From Bacillus sp. AFS073361 (GTDB taxonomy: Bacteria; Bacillota; Bacilli; Bacillales; Cytobacillaceae): a stretch of DNA of 50,049 nucleotides. A program made the position numbers and the translations under genes. Below are positions 15,009-24,225 of this stretch, piece after piece. Numbering within the stretch: the first letter of the stretch is position 1; the number at the start of each line of letters is the position of its first letter. The stretch spans positions 1 to 50,049 of the forward strand of contig NZ_NUZU01000027.1 in assembly GCF_002567005.1 (NCBI RefSeq), written 5' to 3'. A model generated the notes under the pieces. The model was not told the DNA's origin and made no database searches. It saw nothing but the letters and a program-made list of their open reading frames with translations.

Positions 15009-16520
15009 TTATTGATTGGCTATTATAGTTAGCATACGATCCTCTACCTTTTTCCCTTTAGTATCTTCAAGTAAATTATTTAATAGAATCGAAAAGATTA
15101 AGGTTTGTCCACTTTTCGTTTTTATGTATCCTGATATAGAACTCACCGTAGAGATGGTTCCTGTTTTTGCCTTTACCCTTCCTCGGACAAGAGGATCTTT
15201 TAAGCGATTTCTTAAGGTCCCGCCTTCCATCTTTCCAGGTGCCCCAGCGACTGGTAATGACTGAAGATAGCTCGAAAACCACTTTTCTTTCTGCACGGCA
15301 AACAACAGTTGCGTTAGTTGGTTTGCTGGTATCAGATTGACATGCGAAACACCGGACCCATCTCGCAGCACCAATGTTTTGGGGTTAACCCCAAATTTGA
15401 CTAATTCGGAATTTAATACTTCCAATCCGTTTTCCCAACTCCCTTTTCCCTTCACAACCTTGCCCATTTCCTTCATTAATATTTCCGCATGGACGTTGTT
15501 GCTTAGTTTCATAAAAGGAACCATTAGCTCAGATAATGGTATCGAATGATAGGTTGTAAACATTTTTGCGGTGTCAGGCACCATTCCTGTTTTTAGTTTT
15601 CCAGTCACTTGAATTCCGTGTTCTGTTAACGATTGTTTTAATAGGGACATGGCATATTTTGTTGGATCCCAGACACCAATCCAGTCCTGTTCCGGTTTTG
15701 CCTTGATTGGGATTGTTCCTTTGATGGTGATGGCATTTTTTGCGTGTACCCGCTCGACCGTGATATTCTTTTTACCTTCCTCTGCACCGGTGACGGCGTG
15801 ATTGACGATTTTTAGATAATTGGTTTTCGGGGTCAGTTTTATGATTGGCTTGTCACCTTTTTTCGTTGCAGGTTGGACGACAACTTTGACCGATCCAGCA
15901 TCAAAGTCTTGGGTTGGTGATGCTGTTAGTGCCGAAATCTGTGCCCCATAATGGGTGGTTTCATCGCTCCAGGGCAGGTCGAGTGAATAGCGGACACCAT
16001 CATACCAGGTATCATCGCCGACGATATTTCCGTTTATTTTTTTGATGCCATGTTTTTTGATTTCAACAGCTATTTGATCAAAATCGGATTTCAATAATGT
16101 TGGGTCGCCCTTCCCTTTTAAATAGAGATTTCCGTTGAGAGTTTTCTTTTTCAACGCGCCATCTGTATATATCTCCGTCGTGAACGTGTAATCTTCGCCA
16201 AGGATATGTAGGGCGGCAGCGGCAGTTAATAGCTTCATGTTCGAAGCGGGTCTTAAGCGGACATCGCCTTGATGGGAATAGATGATTTTTCCATCTTCAG
16301 CAGAACGGATACTAACCCCAGCAATAGCCCCCTTTAATGCTAGCTCGTTATTGATTAGTTGATCCATCTGTTGGACCATTTTTTCGTGACCATACATAGC
16401 ATTTACTTTTATTGAAGATGGAATCATCAATATTAAAATAAGAATGTAATATTTAAATCTTTTGCTCAAGCTTTGCTTCCAGCCTTTCCTTTTTCCTAAA
16501 AGTTTGTCCGAAAAAAACAA
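15009..16520 (-). CDS. D-Ala-D-Ala carboxypeptidase/endopeptidase (PBP4a, peptidase S13)
   Basis: A 503-aa low-molecular-mass penicillin-binding protein of family S13 (DacC/PBP4a type). The N-terminal signal segment YYILILILMIPSSIKVNA is followed by the active-site SNMK (S93, K96) in RPASNMKLL, then LSNN (about 345) and KTGT (about 461), giving the complete SxxK/SxN/KTG triad. It trims or cleaves peptidoglycan cross-links outside the cell. The listed start is a TTG (16520) with a poor ribosome site; a second TTG at 16469 after GGAAAGG would give a more typical signal peptide. The coding sequence contains the GGTGTCAGGCACC motif at 15570-15582. Upstream lies a 21-bp periodic repeat array. Confidence 0.85.
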   Translation of the reverse strand: MFFSDKLLGKRKGWKQSLSKRFKYYILILILMIPSSIKVNAMYGHEKMVQQMDQLINNELALKGAIAGVSIRSAEDGKIIYSHQGDVRLRPASNMKLLTAAAALHILGEDYTFTTEIYTDGALKKKTLNGNLYLKGKGDPTLLKSDFDQIAVEIKKHGIKKINGNIVGDDTWYDGVRYSLDLPWSDETTHYGAQISALTASPTQDFDAGSVKVVVQPATKKGDKPIIKLTPKTNYLKIVNHAVTGAEEGKKNITVERVHAKNAITIKGTIPIKAKPEQDWIGVWDPTKYAMSLLKQSLTEHGIQVTGKLKTGMVPDTAKMFTTYHSIPLSELMVPFMKLSNNVHAEILMKEMGKVVKGKGSWENGLEVLNSELVKFGVNPKTLVLRDGSGVSHVNLIPANQLTQLLFAVQKEKWFSSYLQSLPVAGAPGKMEGGTLRNRLKDPLVRGRVKAKTGTISTVSSISGYIKTKSGQTLIFSILLNNLLEDTKGKKVEDRMLTIIANQ

Positions 16521-16579
16521 ATAATATCATCAATGCCCTTTTTAATAGGACAACCGTTAGATTTCCAGAATATGTCTAA

Positions 16580-16705
16580 TTGTACTAAACCCTTTGAAAA
16601 TGGTACAAAACACCCAATATTTTGTACAAAAGGCAGTAAAATTTCCACTAAACTATCCCAAAATTGTACAAAACCACCTTAAAATTGTACAAAAGCAAAA
16701 TTCCC
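16580..16705. repeat. Six-unit degenerate 21-bp repeat array (TTGTACAAAA cores)
   Basis: Decamers close to TTGTACAAAA begin at 16580, 16601, 16622, 16643 (degenerate, TTCCACTAAA), 16664 and 16685, exactly 21 bp apart. The remaining 11 bp of each unit vary except for A/T-rich ends. The array fills the gap between the S13 PBP start and the LysM-GH18 stop, so it lies in the upstream region of the PBP gene. The function is unknown; two-turn periodicity would place all cores on one DNA face. Confidence 0.8.
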
Positions 16706-16725
16706 TCACCAATCGTAGTGTAATT

Positions 16726-18000
16726 TTACACCATTCTCCTCACCACATTAAAATTTTTTCTAAGATATGCCCAATTCTGAGGTGCCGGTAAGCTAATTTG
16801 CCAAAAAGTCGTGCCCGCTAATCGATAAATACCCATTAAGTTATACTTTTCTATATAACTGCGAATATCTTCAAACCAAACGATATGTTCCTTCCCACCA
16901 GGCCAATAGCGATACCATGGTGCTTTCGCTGTAGCATCAAATTCAATCGGTTCGCCAACAGCAATCGCTTGATTTTGTGCAGCATTTACAGATAGGGCAC
17001 GTGTTTGATTCGTCCCAACAACCTTGTCATACCCATACAACGCCAACGCGATTTGTAACTTACGAGGATTAATCTGCGTAAGTGAGTATTGAATGACTTG
17101 CTCCAGCCACGGAATCGGGGCAATTGGATCAGGAGGTCCTCCAGGGTAACCATAATCCATTGTCATCACGGCAATTAAATCAACTACATTACCAATCCCA
17201 GCATAATCGTATGCACCGATAATTCGATTTGTCGGTATATCAGCTGTTTTCGCATGAACATTTACATGTAATATCAATTGTCCTAAACTCCTTTTTAATG
17301 CCGTAAGAAACAATATAAAGTCATTCCGTCGTGCAGGAGGAATAAATTCAAAGTCAATACTAACGCCCCCAAACCCACGTTGTTTCGTTAAATTCACAAT
17401 ACTTGCCACTAGATTGGCACGATATGTTGGATTTTCGAGCACCCTTCCAGCCAACTCCGCACTAAAATCAGTTCCCACCAAATTTCTAATCATCATCAAT
17501 GGGACGACCTTCAATTGATTGCTTTTAGCAACTATGGCTGAATCCTCGACCATATTAAAGGCATATCCCTCCTTTGTAAAAGAATAAGCGACCACTGCCA
17601 AATAAGTAAGTTGCCCCGCAATAGAATTCAAGGTTGCCAGATTTGCAGCTACGGAGGAAGGTACTAAAAATCCAAGTGTCGTAAGATCCGATTTCATCGG
17701 AGATGGCACATTGATGATTTGACCTATTAACAATTGAGTTGGATTCAAACCGGGATTTGCGGCCAGAATGTCTGCCGGATGACTGTTAAATTGCTTAGCT
17801 ATTTTCCAGATATGATCGCCGGCTTTAATTCGATACGCGTGAAGTGGAGGCAGATGATCCGGGAGATATAATGCAAGTCCTGGAGTGAGTGCATTAGATG
17901 ATGGCAATCCATTCAGTGCGACAATCGTTTGGGTCGCAACACCATACTTTGTGGAAATCTTCCATAAATTTTCACCAGCAGCCACAATATGAACAGCCAT
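16726..18000 (-). CDS. LysM-GH18 spore cortex-lytic enzyme (SleL/YaaH-like)
   Basis: A 424-aa protein. Two LysM repeats (about 3-47 and 54-98; GENLWKISTKYG and GDHIWKIAKQF) precede a GH18 glycosidase domain (about 108-420) with FGGVSIDFEF carrying D216 and the catalytic acid E218. SleL/YaaH proteins are N-acetylglucosaminidases or epimerases that degrade spore cortex fragments during germination. Size and domain order match YaaH. I moved the start from 18207 to ATG 18000: AAGGAG lies 10 nt upstream, and the longer version would run into the neighbouring gene. No secretion signal is seen, normal for SleL, which is deposited in the spore from the mother cell. Confidence 0.85.
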   Translation of the reverse strand: MAVHIVAAGENLWKISTKYGVATQTIVALNGLPSSNALTPGLALYLPDHLPPLHAYRIKAGDHIWKIAKQFNSHPADILAANPGLNPTQLLIGQIINVPSPMKSDLTTLGFLVPSSVAANLATLNSIAGQLTYLAVVAYSFTKEGYAFNMVEDSAIVAKSNQLKVVPLMMIRNLVGTDFSAELAGRVLENPTYRANLVASIVNLTKQRGFGGVSIDFEFIPPARRNDFILFLTALKRSLGQLILHVNVHAKTADIPTNRIIGAYDYAGIGNVVDLIAVMTMDYGYPGGPPDPIAPIPWLEQVIQYSLTQINPRKLQIALALYGYDKVVGTNQTRALSVNAAQNQAIAVGEPIEFDATAKAPWYRYWPGGKEHIVWFEDIRSYIEKYNLMGIYRLAGTTFWQISLPAPQNWAYLRKNFNVVRRMV

Positions 18001-18097
18001 GTTCTCACACTCCTTTTTTACTATCATATGGGCATGAGATGTTAAGTTATTACATAGAAAAAGCGAACTTGCAATAGACAAGTTCGCCCTTTTGTAC

Positions 18098-20692
18098 CTA
18101 TAATCGTGGATCAATTGGATCCGATTCCAACGCGAGAACCCCAAACACACATTCATGGTAACGCTCCAATGACTCCCTCCCAACAAAGCGCTTGACTGCT
18201 TCCACACCTAAGGAAAATTCCTTTAAGGCATTGCGTTGTTTCTTACCAGCATTTCGCTGCTTTAGCCGGGACAGATTCTCTGGTTGTAAGTAATCGATGC
18301 CGTAGATAATATGCAAATACTTGCGGCCTCTGACTTTAATAGCCGGTTGTACCAGCTTACCTTTATGACGGGCCACAAAGACTTTCGGTTTAACAACAAA
18401 GCCTTCATGCCCTTCTTCAGTCATTTCTTCCCACCAAACGATTGCCGCCTTCATGGAGTCCTCGTCGGTCACAATCCGATATTCCGTTTCCATAAACAAA
18501 TCAGAAAGGACACTGAATTCTTTATTTTTCTCCATATGCCAGGTATGCGGTTTATCGAAAAATGTTTCATTACTATGAGCTAGAGTATGAAAAGGAGCAA
18601 TTTGAATGCCTGCTAACCCTTCTGTGTCCCAGCAATACTTTTGATACACATCGTTAAACACTTTTGCATTGTGAATCTTTTCATCCGTTTCCAAGAGCCA
18701 ACTGGCCACATCCTTGCCGTTAGCAGCGGCTTTCTCCAGTTGTTCTTTTAATTTATTGCGATCGAGTAACGCCATTTCGCCCACATGTGCATATTGATTC
18801 ATGATTAGTTCTTTTGCTTTTAGATTCCAAGGCAGGATCTCAGCATCCATTAGGACAAAATCTGTGTTGTATGTTTCAAAATAACTTTTTAAATCGGCAT
18901 GCAGAGTTTGTAAAATTTGTGCCTCCAGCTCTTTTTTGAAAAAGGCCCGGCCAGTCCGCGTATAAATCGAACCTAATGTTTCTCTGCCGATATACTCTTT
19001 GGCTGCTTCCTTATGTTTAAAAAGAAGTAAAATGCCGCGGCTGCCCATATGTTTTTTCTCCACAATCATCGTATCAATGCCATTTGCCTGATAGTAGTCA
19101 AACGCTTCTTGCGGGTGCTCTAAGTATCCCGCTAAATTCGAAGGTTTCGGAGTTGGGCTCATTGTCGGCGGTAAATAGACAATCTCCTCAAGCGGCAGGG
19201 TGTAATGAGAAAAGTCGTCCAAGGCGGATTTGGCCACATCCTTATAAATAGCGATCTCCCCATACTGTTCGGTTAACACCGAGAACCCATTAATTAACTT
19301 ACCTAAATTAGGAGGGGCAAGCCGCATTTGTTCCCATTCCTTAATTGGGTTGTCAGGAACATTAGCATAATCCTGTTTAGCGGCCACAGAAACAAACTGT
19401 TTTTCTGGAAAACGATAGGCGGTTAGCCTCCCGCCAAATACCACTCCTTGGTCAATGTTAAGTGTGTTATTTACCAATAGTGGCTGCGGCTTTGGATCAT
19501 GACCCCAAATAATTAATTCTTGTGATCTGTGATCAATGGTCCAGTCTTTTCGCCGCGGCTTGCCATTTTCATCAATCCCCTCTGAATCTCCGTACCGGCA
19601 AAAATCAGAAATGCGCTGCGATTGTTTGCCAATATACCCATCTCTTATGCCTGCATGTGTTGCGACCGCCACGTTTACACCATTTTTTTGGATAACCAAA
19701 TGCGATTTCGAAGCAAGGAGAAGTTCCTTTAAATCTGCTCTTAATTGCTCAGTAGCTTCTTTACCTAATTCGCGCTCATACTCAAGAAATTCAGCTTCGA
19801 CTTTCTCATCACCATGTGCCAGGTTCACCTTTCGTCCATCCAGCCAGCGGGCAATTTTCCAGCCATGGTTGCTATCTATCATGTAGGCAATGCCAGCATC
19901 TACATGTTTTTTGAAAAATTGCATAGTTTCCAGCGACCTTGGTCCACGGCTCATGACATCACCAAGTGAAAGGATTCTCCTTCCCTCAGGATGATGGAAC
20001 AAGCCCTCCTCGTTTTCCTCATAGCCCAGCTTAGTTATCAATTCGATAAACTCTTCAAAACAGCCATGAATATCCCCAATAAAATCAATGCCATTACCCA
20101 CATCGATGAAAAAAGAATTCGCAAGCCGCCCTATATCCAATGCCTCAAGCTCCCGTTCATCTAAAATATAGGTGCGGTGAAAGCTTTCCTTCTTAATAAA
20201 CCTAAGCGTTCGCTTGAAGTGCTGGTATTGCTGTTTGAGCCGATTCTTCCCGCGTGGAAAATCCCGTTCCTTATCACGAGAAAGGATTTCTTTTTCCGTT
20301 ACATTTAACACAATCGCGATGACGGGGACATGATATTTCTTACCTAGACGAAGATAACGCTCACGATCCTCTTCTTTTAAGTGTGTCGCGTCAATTATCG
20401 TTAGTTTATTTAAACGGCACCGCTTCCCAATTAAATATTCCATCGCATCAAATGCTTCGTTTGAAATCCGGTAGTATTCATCAAATAAGACATCCGCTTC
20501 ATCCTTTGGACGCTGATTCCACGTGATAAATTCTACATCACTGACGAGAACCCGGAATTGATCGGAACTTACAACTTCCGAAACTTGAATCTTCTTTTCA
20601 TGGACGAGCCGGTTTAATAACGTGGTTTTGCCGCTATTCGAAGGTCCGACAATGAGGACAATTCCAGCATAGGGTAAGTGAATTTTGGTCAT
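18098..20692 (-). CDS. pnkp: Polynucleotide kinase-phosphatase-ligase Pnkp (RNA repair)
   Basis: An 864-aa trifunctional RNA-repair enzyme, close to the roughly 870 aa of Clostridium thermocellum Pnkp. Kinase domain 1-170: P-loop GPSNSGKTT (16-24), which phosphorylates 5'-OH ends. Binuclear metallophosphatase about 200-420: GDIHG (D207, H209), LGDVMSRGP (D245), SNHG, ATHAG, which removes 2',3'-cyclic phosphate. Adenylyltransferase/ligase domain about 470-864: KHMG with candidate nucleophile K547. The ligase half needs Hen1 to seal, and hen1 is the adjacent upstream gene. ATG 20692 overlaps the hen1 stop as TAATG. It repairs RNAs cut by ribotoxins, sealing ends marked by 2'-O-methylation. Confidence 0.93.
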   Translation of the reverse strand: MTKIHLPYAGIVLIVGPSNSGKTTLLNRLVHEKKIQVSEVVSSDQFRVLVSDVEFITWNQRPKDEADVLFDEYYRISNEAFDAMEYLIGKRCRLNKLTIIDATHLKEEDRERYLRLGKKYHVPVIAIVLNVTEKEILSRDKERDFPRGKNRLKQQYQHFKRTLRFIKKESFHRTYILDERELEALDIGRLANSFFIDVGNGIDFIGDIHGCFEEFIELITKLGYEENEEGLFHHPEGRRILSLGDVMSRGPRSLETMQFFKKHVDAGIAYMIDSNHGWKIARWLDGRKVNLAHGDEKVEAEFLEYERELGKEATEQLRADLKELLLASKSHLVIQKNGVNVAVATHAGIRDGYIGKQSQRISDFCRYGDSEGIDENGKPRRKDWTIDHRSQELIIWGHDPKPQPLLVNNTLNIDQGVVFGGRLTAYRFPEKQFVSVAAKQDYANVPDNPIKEWEQMRLAPPNLGKLINGFSVLTEQYGEIAIYKDVAKSALDDFSHYTLPLEEIVYLPPTMSPTPKPSNLAGYLEHPQEAFDYYQANGIDTMIVEKKHMGSRGILLLFKHKEAAKEYIGRETLGSIYTRTGRAFFKKELEAQILQTLHADLKSYFETYNTDFVLMDAEILPWNLKAKELIMNQYAHVGEMALLDRNKLKEQLEKAAANGKDVASWLLETDEKIHNAKVFNDVYQKYCWDTEGLAGIQIAPFHTLAHSNETFFDKPHTWHMEKNKEFSVLSDLFMETEYRIVTDEDSMKAAIVWWEEMTEEGHEGFVVKPKVFVARHKGKLVQPAIKVRGRKYLHIIYGIDYLQPENLSRLKQRNAGKKQRNALKEFSLGVEAVKRFVGRESLERYHECVFGVLALESDPIDPRL

Positions 20693-22038
20693 TATTGCCC
20701 CTCCTCTCTTGAAAAGATAGCCATCTGCGTCGGTTGACCAAAAATTGGATGTTCTTCGCCAATGCCTTGAAAACGTACTTGATATGGATAGGAACTTGCC
20801 CAAGTTTCACATTTCCCCGTAAACTCTGCCCTCGTCCATTCAAAGCGGTGATCATGATGTCTCATTGACTCATCCATATCATAAACCTCATTATATTCTT
20901 GATTCGGTGTCGTCACGATCAACACTTCTGGTCGATAGTCTTTAAAAATCGTCTCGAATACCCTTAGTAACCGATATTCATCAATATGTTCAATCACTTC
21001 ACAAAGAATCATAACATCTTTGTTGAGAAGGCGTTCATCATAATAAAATAGTGAGCCTGCTAATAACTGAGGATCCACAAATCCACGTTTTTCTTTTGCT
21101 TGATTAAATCTGTCTAATGCCTTTAACCGCGCTCGATTCGATGGCTCGACTGAAAGAATTTCCTGCACTCCTTCAATAAATCCTAACTTAACTGATAACT
21201 TTCCTTCCCCAGCACCTAAGTCAACAATGGTTTGTTTTTTGGTCAAAGCTTCAACATATTTAATAATCGCTTCGTAGCGAAGATCATTTAAACGTATTTT
21301 CGGCGGCTCGTTTCCCTCCTCTTTTTTCGTTTCTTTTTCATAGAACTTTGACTGTGAAATCATTTTTTGGAACCGTAAAGAACGATTTAATATCAACAAC
21401 TTTTGTGGGTGGTTCTCTAACCAGCCTTCACCGTATCGGTCAAACTTCTCTAGTTCTCGTTCATCAATAAAATAATGTTTATAGTTATCGATAACCGGAA
21501 TCAGAATCGAAAGTTGTTTGAGTGCATTCTGAAGTGTTTGTTTCCCTAAAAGGGTGATAAACCTTGCTGAGCTTTTTTCACGGATAAAACTTTCTCCATA
21601 TTCTATGTTGACTGCATAACCGATTGGTGCAAATAACGCTTCCAGCTCACGGTTGCTTAAATCCGTGGCCACCGGACCAAAAGATAATTCCATGTCAAAG
21701 GGATGTTCGACCCATGAGGCATATTCCTCCTTCGGTTTTCCATTTAAGGCAGTCCCCAATGCTTTTCGAATGGAGGTAACAAAGATACTGCTTGCTGCAA
21801 ACTCGCGGTCATTTATGTAGTGAGTAATATCATATAAATCGGATGTATTCTTAACCAAATCAATCGGGTCTGTTTTTACAAAAATGATGAACTGTACTTC
21901 TTCGCTAGAAAAAATTGGATAAACCAGGCGGACGGTTAGCCCTTTTTCTCCGCGTTCATAAAGATTATTTGGATTCTTGGCTAGAAGATAAGAAACAGCT
22001 TCTGCTCCTGGGCCTCTAACCGTTATGGATAGCTGCAA
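20692..22038 (-). CDS. hen1: Bacterial Hen1, 3'-terminal RNA ribose 2'-O-methyltransferase
   Basis: A 448-aa protein. An N-terminal domain (about 1-240, bacterial-specific, required to activate the Pnkp ligase) precedes a C-terminal Mn-dependent methyltransferase. The SAM motif is VDLGAGEGK (272-280), the metal motif is CEVIEH (E347, E350, H351), and the fourth ligand is likely H397 in MRHHDHRFEW. It methylates the terminal 2'-OH at RNA breaks before ligation, protecting the repaired site from renewed cleavage. It overlaps pnkp by one base, forming the classic two-gene cassette. The first gene of the operon, it has no neighbouring toxin gene in the window. Confidence 0.93.
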   Translation of the reverse strand: MQLSITVRGPGAEAVSYLLAKNPNNLYERGEKGLTVRLVYPIFSSEEVQFIIFVKTDPIDLVKNTSDLYDITHYINDREFAASSIFVTSIRKALGTALNGKPKEEYASWVEHPFDMELSFGPVATDLSNRELEALFAPIGYAVNIEYGESFIREKSSARFITLLGKQTLQNALKQLSILIPVIDNYKHYFIDERELEKFDRYGEGWLENHPQKLLILNRSLRFQKMISQSKFYEKETKKEEGNEPPKIRLNDLRYEAIIKYVEALTKKQTIVDLGAGEGKLSVKLGFIEGVQEILSVEPSNRARLKALDRFNQAKEKRGFVDPQLLAGSLFYYDERLLNKDVMILCEVIEHIDEYRLLRVFETIFKDYRPEVLIVTTPNQEYNEVYDMDESMRHHDHRFEWTRAEFTGKCETWASSYPYQVRFQGIGEEHPIFGQPTQMAIFSREEGQ

Positions 22039-22112
22039 TTTTCACACCACTTTCATGGTTCTATATTTTTAAGTCATATTTTATCACAATTTCCCAAAAA
22101 TGGAATTAAGGG

Positions 22113-22147
22113 AAAAATTAAAACCCGAGTTCCAAAGGAACCCGGGC
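22113..22147 (-). terminator. Terminator of the InhA-type protease gene
   Basis: On the minus strand CCCGGGTTCC-TTT-GGAACTCGGG (one mismatch-like G-T pair) is followed by TTTTAATTTTT. It lies directly after the protease stop. Confidence 0.8.
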
Positions 22148-22153
22148 TGACCT

Positions 22154-24015
22154 TTACTTACTAGATTCATTAAAGTTATAGAAGAATTTTGCTGTAATTG
22201 AGCCATCCTTGTTTTCTTTAATATCGGTTACATGGATGCCGGAATCGGCAGGTGTCGAACTATAGCCTTTCCAGAAATAGTAGGAACCAGTATGAACATT
22301 CCCGGAAACAGGAGTAAGATTGCTGCCTGTCTTAAAGAAGTCTCCGGCATTTCCACGGTTCACATTCTTTTCAAGCTCATACTTACCATCCGCTTGTAAG
22401 ATAGATAATCCGTAGTGTGTGACAATATCGCCATTGCTAGCTGTTTGTGATTGATTGAACTGGAAGCGCTTATTCATCCAGTTTTCCACATTATTCGGAC
22501 GGAAGCCAGCTGTTTGATAGAGTGATAGAACATTTTCATCGACATGCCAAGCTACTAGTCCATGAGCATCTGCACCCTCACGAATTAACCCTTTGTTAAA
22601 ACCTTTCTGCTGAACATTTTCAAATAAGAAATATTCAGTACCGTTAGATCCAGGCACTTCCATCTTCACAATTCCATTTTCTGCAGTGGCCGCATTGACC
22701 GGTGGCAATGTAATTGTTTTAATACCATCAGTAGGCTTAACTTCTTTTGGTGAAGCCCAGCCAAGGAAAATTTTTGAATATGGATCAAAATGGACTGGCG
22801 AGTTACCAGAGTATGCAGCGGCATCTGGATATCTCATCCAAGAACCACCTGCCATCATGGAGTAGTTACCAACACCCTCTGATGTGTAAACCGTATCATA
22901 GAAATCGGGAAGACCTAAGGCATGTCCAAATTCATGGGCAAATACACCAGGCTGTCCAGGGAATGGACCTGTTTTCGATGCTTCGTCATAACCGCCGGTT
23001 GCTTCATTGTATCCGGCAACGTTACCACCGATTTCCGGCTGGATATTGTAATTATCTACATAAACACCGTCAAAAGTGTGGTCCTCAACAAACTTTGAAT
23101 ACCATGTATTCCACTCTTCATCGGTTTCAACGCCGTCTTGGTTTAAATCCGCTGCAGGTTTCCCTGTTTCATAATACTTTCCGTAATATGAAGCACTTAG
23201 CGCATTCCATTTATGCGACCAAATTTGGGCAGGGCCTGCACTAAATTCTGCTCCTGTTCCTTCATGAACGATAAATACGTTTGGAACTTCTCCATCAACA
23301 GCATATTTTGAAAAACTACTACACTATCTGCTGCTTTAAATAGGTCTGTCACTAATTCACCATTATGGGCATCTCCATTAACGTTGCCATATTTATACTT
23401 ACCATTTTCAGCGTACTTACCTTCTTGATCTAGATAGTAGGAAGCCCCTTTTGGAAGTTCGACCCAAACAAGATCGGTATTATCTTTCTTTACTAGTGTC
23501 ACTTTTCCATAACTAGATTCCTTGTAAATATTTTGCATTGTACTATTTGTTGGTGCTTTTACCCCATTAAATTCAGCGTACTGCTTGAATTCATCTAATT
23601 GGTATGGATCATAATGATCACCAAAAATCAAATCCTCAAAATATTTGGCTGGTACTTGTCCTGGTACATCCCCCTTTGGCTCATCTCCATCTTTGAACTT
23701 TGCCAAAATTACTAGAACCGGTACATTTCCAGTTGCCTTTTGATTTACAACATGGTTATCCCCAGCCTGCTGAAATTTCGTCCCCTTATTGTTTGCTACT
23801 TTCTCAGCAGGATCTACTTTTGATAGATCTTTCCCTAATTCCTTTGCCTTAGCGGCTAATTCGGGGGATGCCCCAACATAATGAGCAAGACTCAAATCAT
23901 ATGTACTTTGTGCTTTAGTTACCTTAGGCTGCAAATCGGTAGATTGATAGCCAGTTAGGGTAAGACTACCAGCTAACGCTAAGGCAAATGCAGATTTTGA
24001 TAGGACTTTTAACAA
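22154..24015 (-). pseudogene. Frameshifted immune inhibitor A-type metalloprotease (M6)
   Basis: The two reading frames together encode an about 620-aa secreted M6 protease. The N-terminal part has a signal peptide (LSKSAFALALAGSLTLTG). The second frame carries the zinc motif HEFGH (22922-22936) and the MMAGGSW methionine-turn segment. Restoring one base between 23315 and 23316 (giving VVDFSKYAVDGEVP) joins them perfectly, with no stop in the rest. The likely start is TTG 24015 with AAAGGGG 8 nt upstream. The protein would be shorter than B. cereus InhA because the C-terminal region is absent. As it stands the gene would yield a truncated, inactive product unless the indel is a sequencing error. 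Confidence 0.85.
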
Positions 24016-24191
24016 GAACAGCACCCCTTTTATTTTTGCAGAATTCTAATTTATCAGAATAATCAACCTACTAAAAACTGCGATATACCTACATATAAAA
24101 TAATTTAGAGAGGCGAAATATAGTTTTTTTTCCCTGTTAAAAGTTATAATAAATGCGCCTTTCGACATGAATATTTCATTTCTCTACTAAA

Positions 24192-24220
24192 AATAAAAAA
24201 GGCCTATCAGGCCTTTTTTT
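24192..24220 (-). terminator. Terminator of the Suv3-like helicase gene
   Basis: AAAAAAAGGCCT-GAT-AGGCCTTTTTT on the minus strand, 5 nt after the stop codon. Confidence 0.8.
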
Positions 24221-24225
24221 ACTAA

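Noticed and set aside
16580..16705. CRISPR array
   Set aside because: The repeats are only about 10 bp with 11-bp intervals, far shorter than CRISPR units, and there are no cas genes.
16594..16791. Plus-strand 65-aa ORF with heptad-like VQK/VQN repeats
   Set aside because: It is a by-product of the 21-bp repeat array (21 bp equals 7 codons). There is no ribosome binding site, and it runs into the opposite-strand gene.
22747..23244. Plus-strand 165-aa ORF opposite the broken protease
   Set aside because: The antisense M6 protease reading explains the sequence with catalytic motifs; the plus ORF has a His/Gln-rich random composition and no ribosome site.
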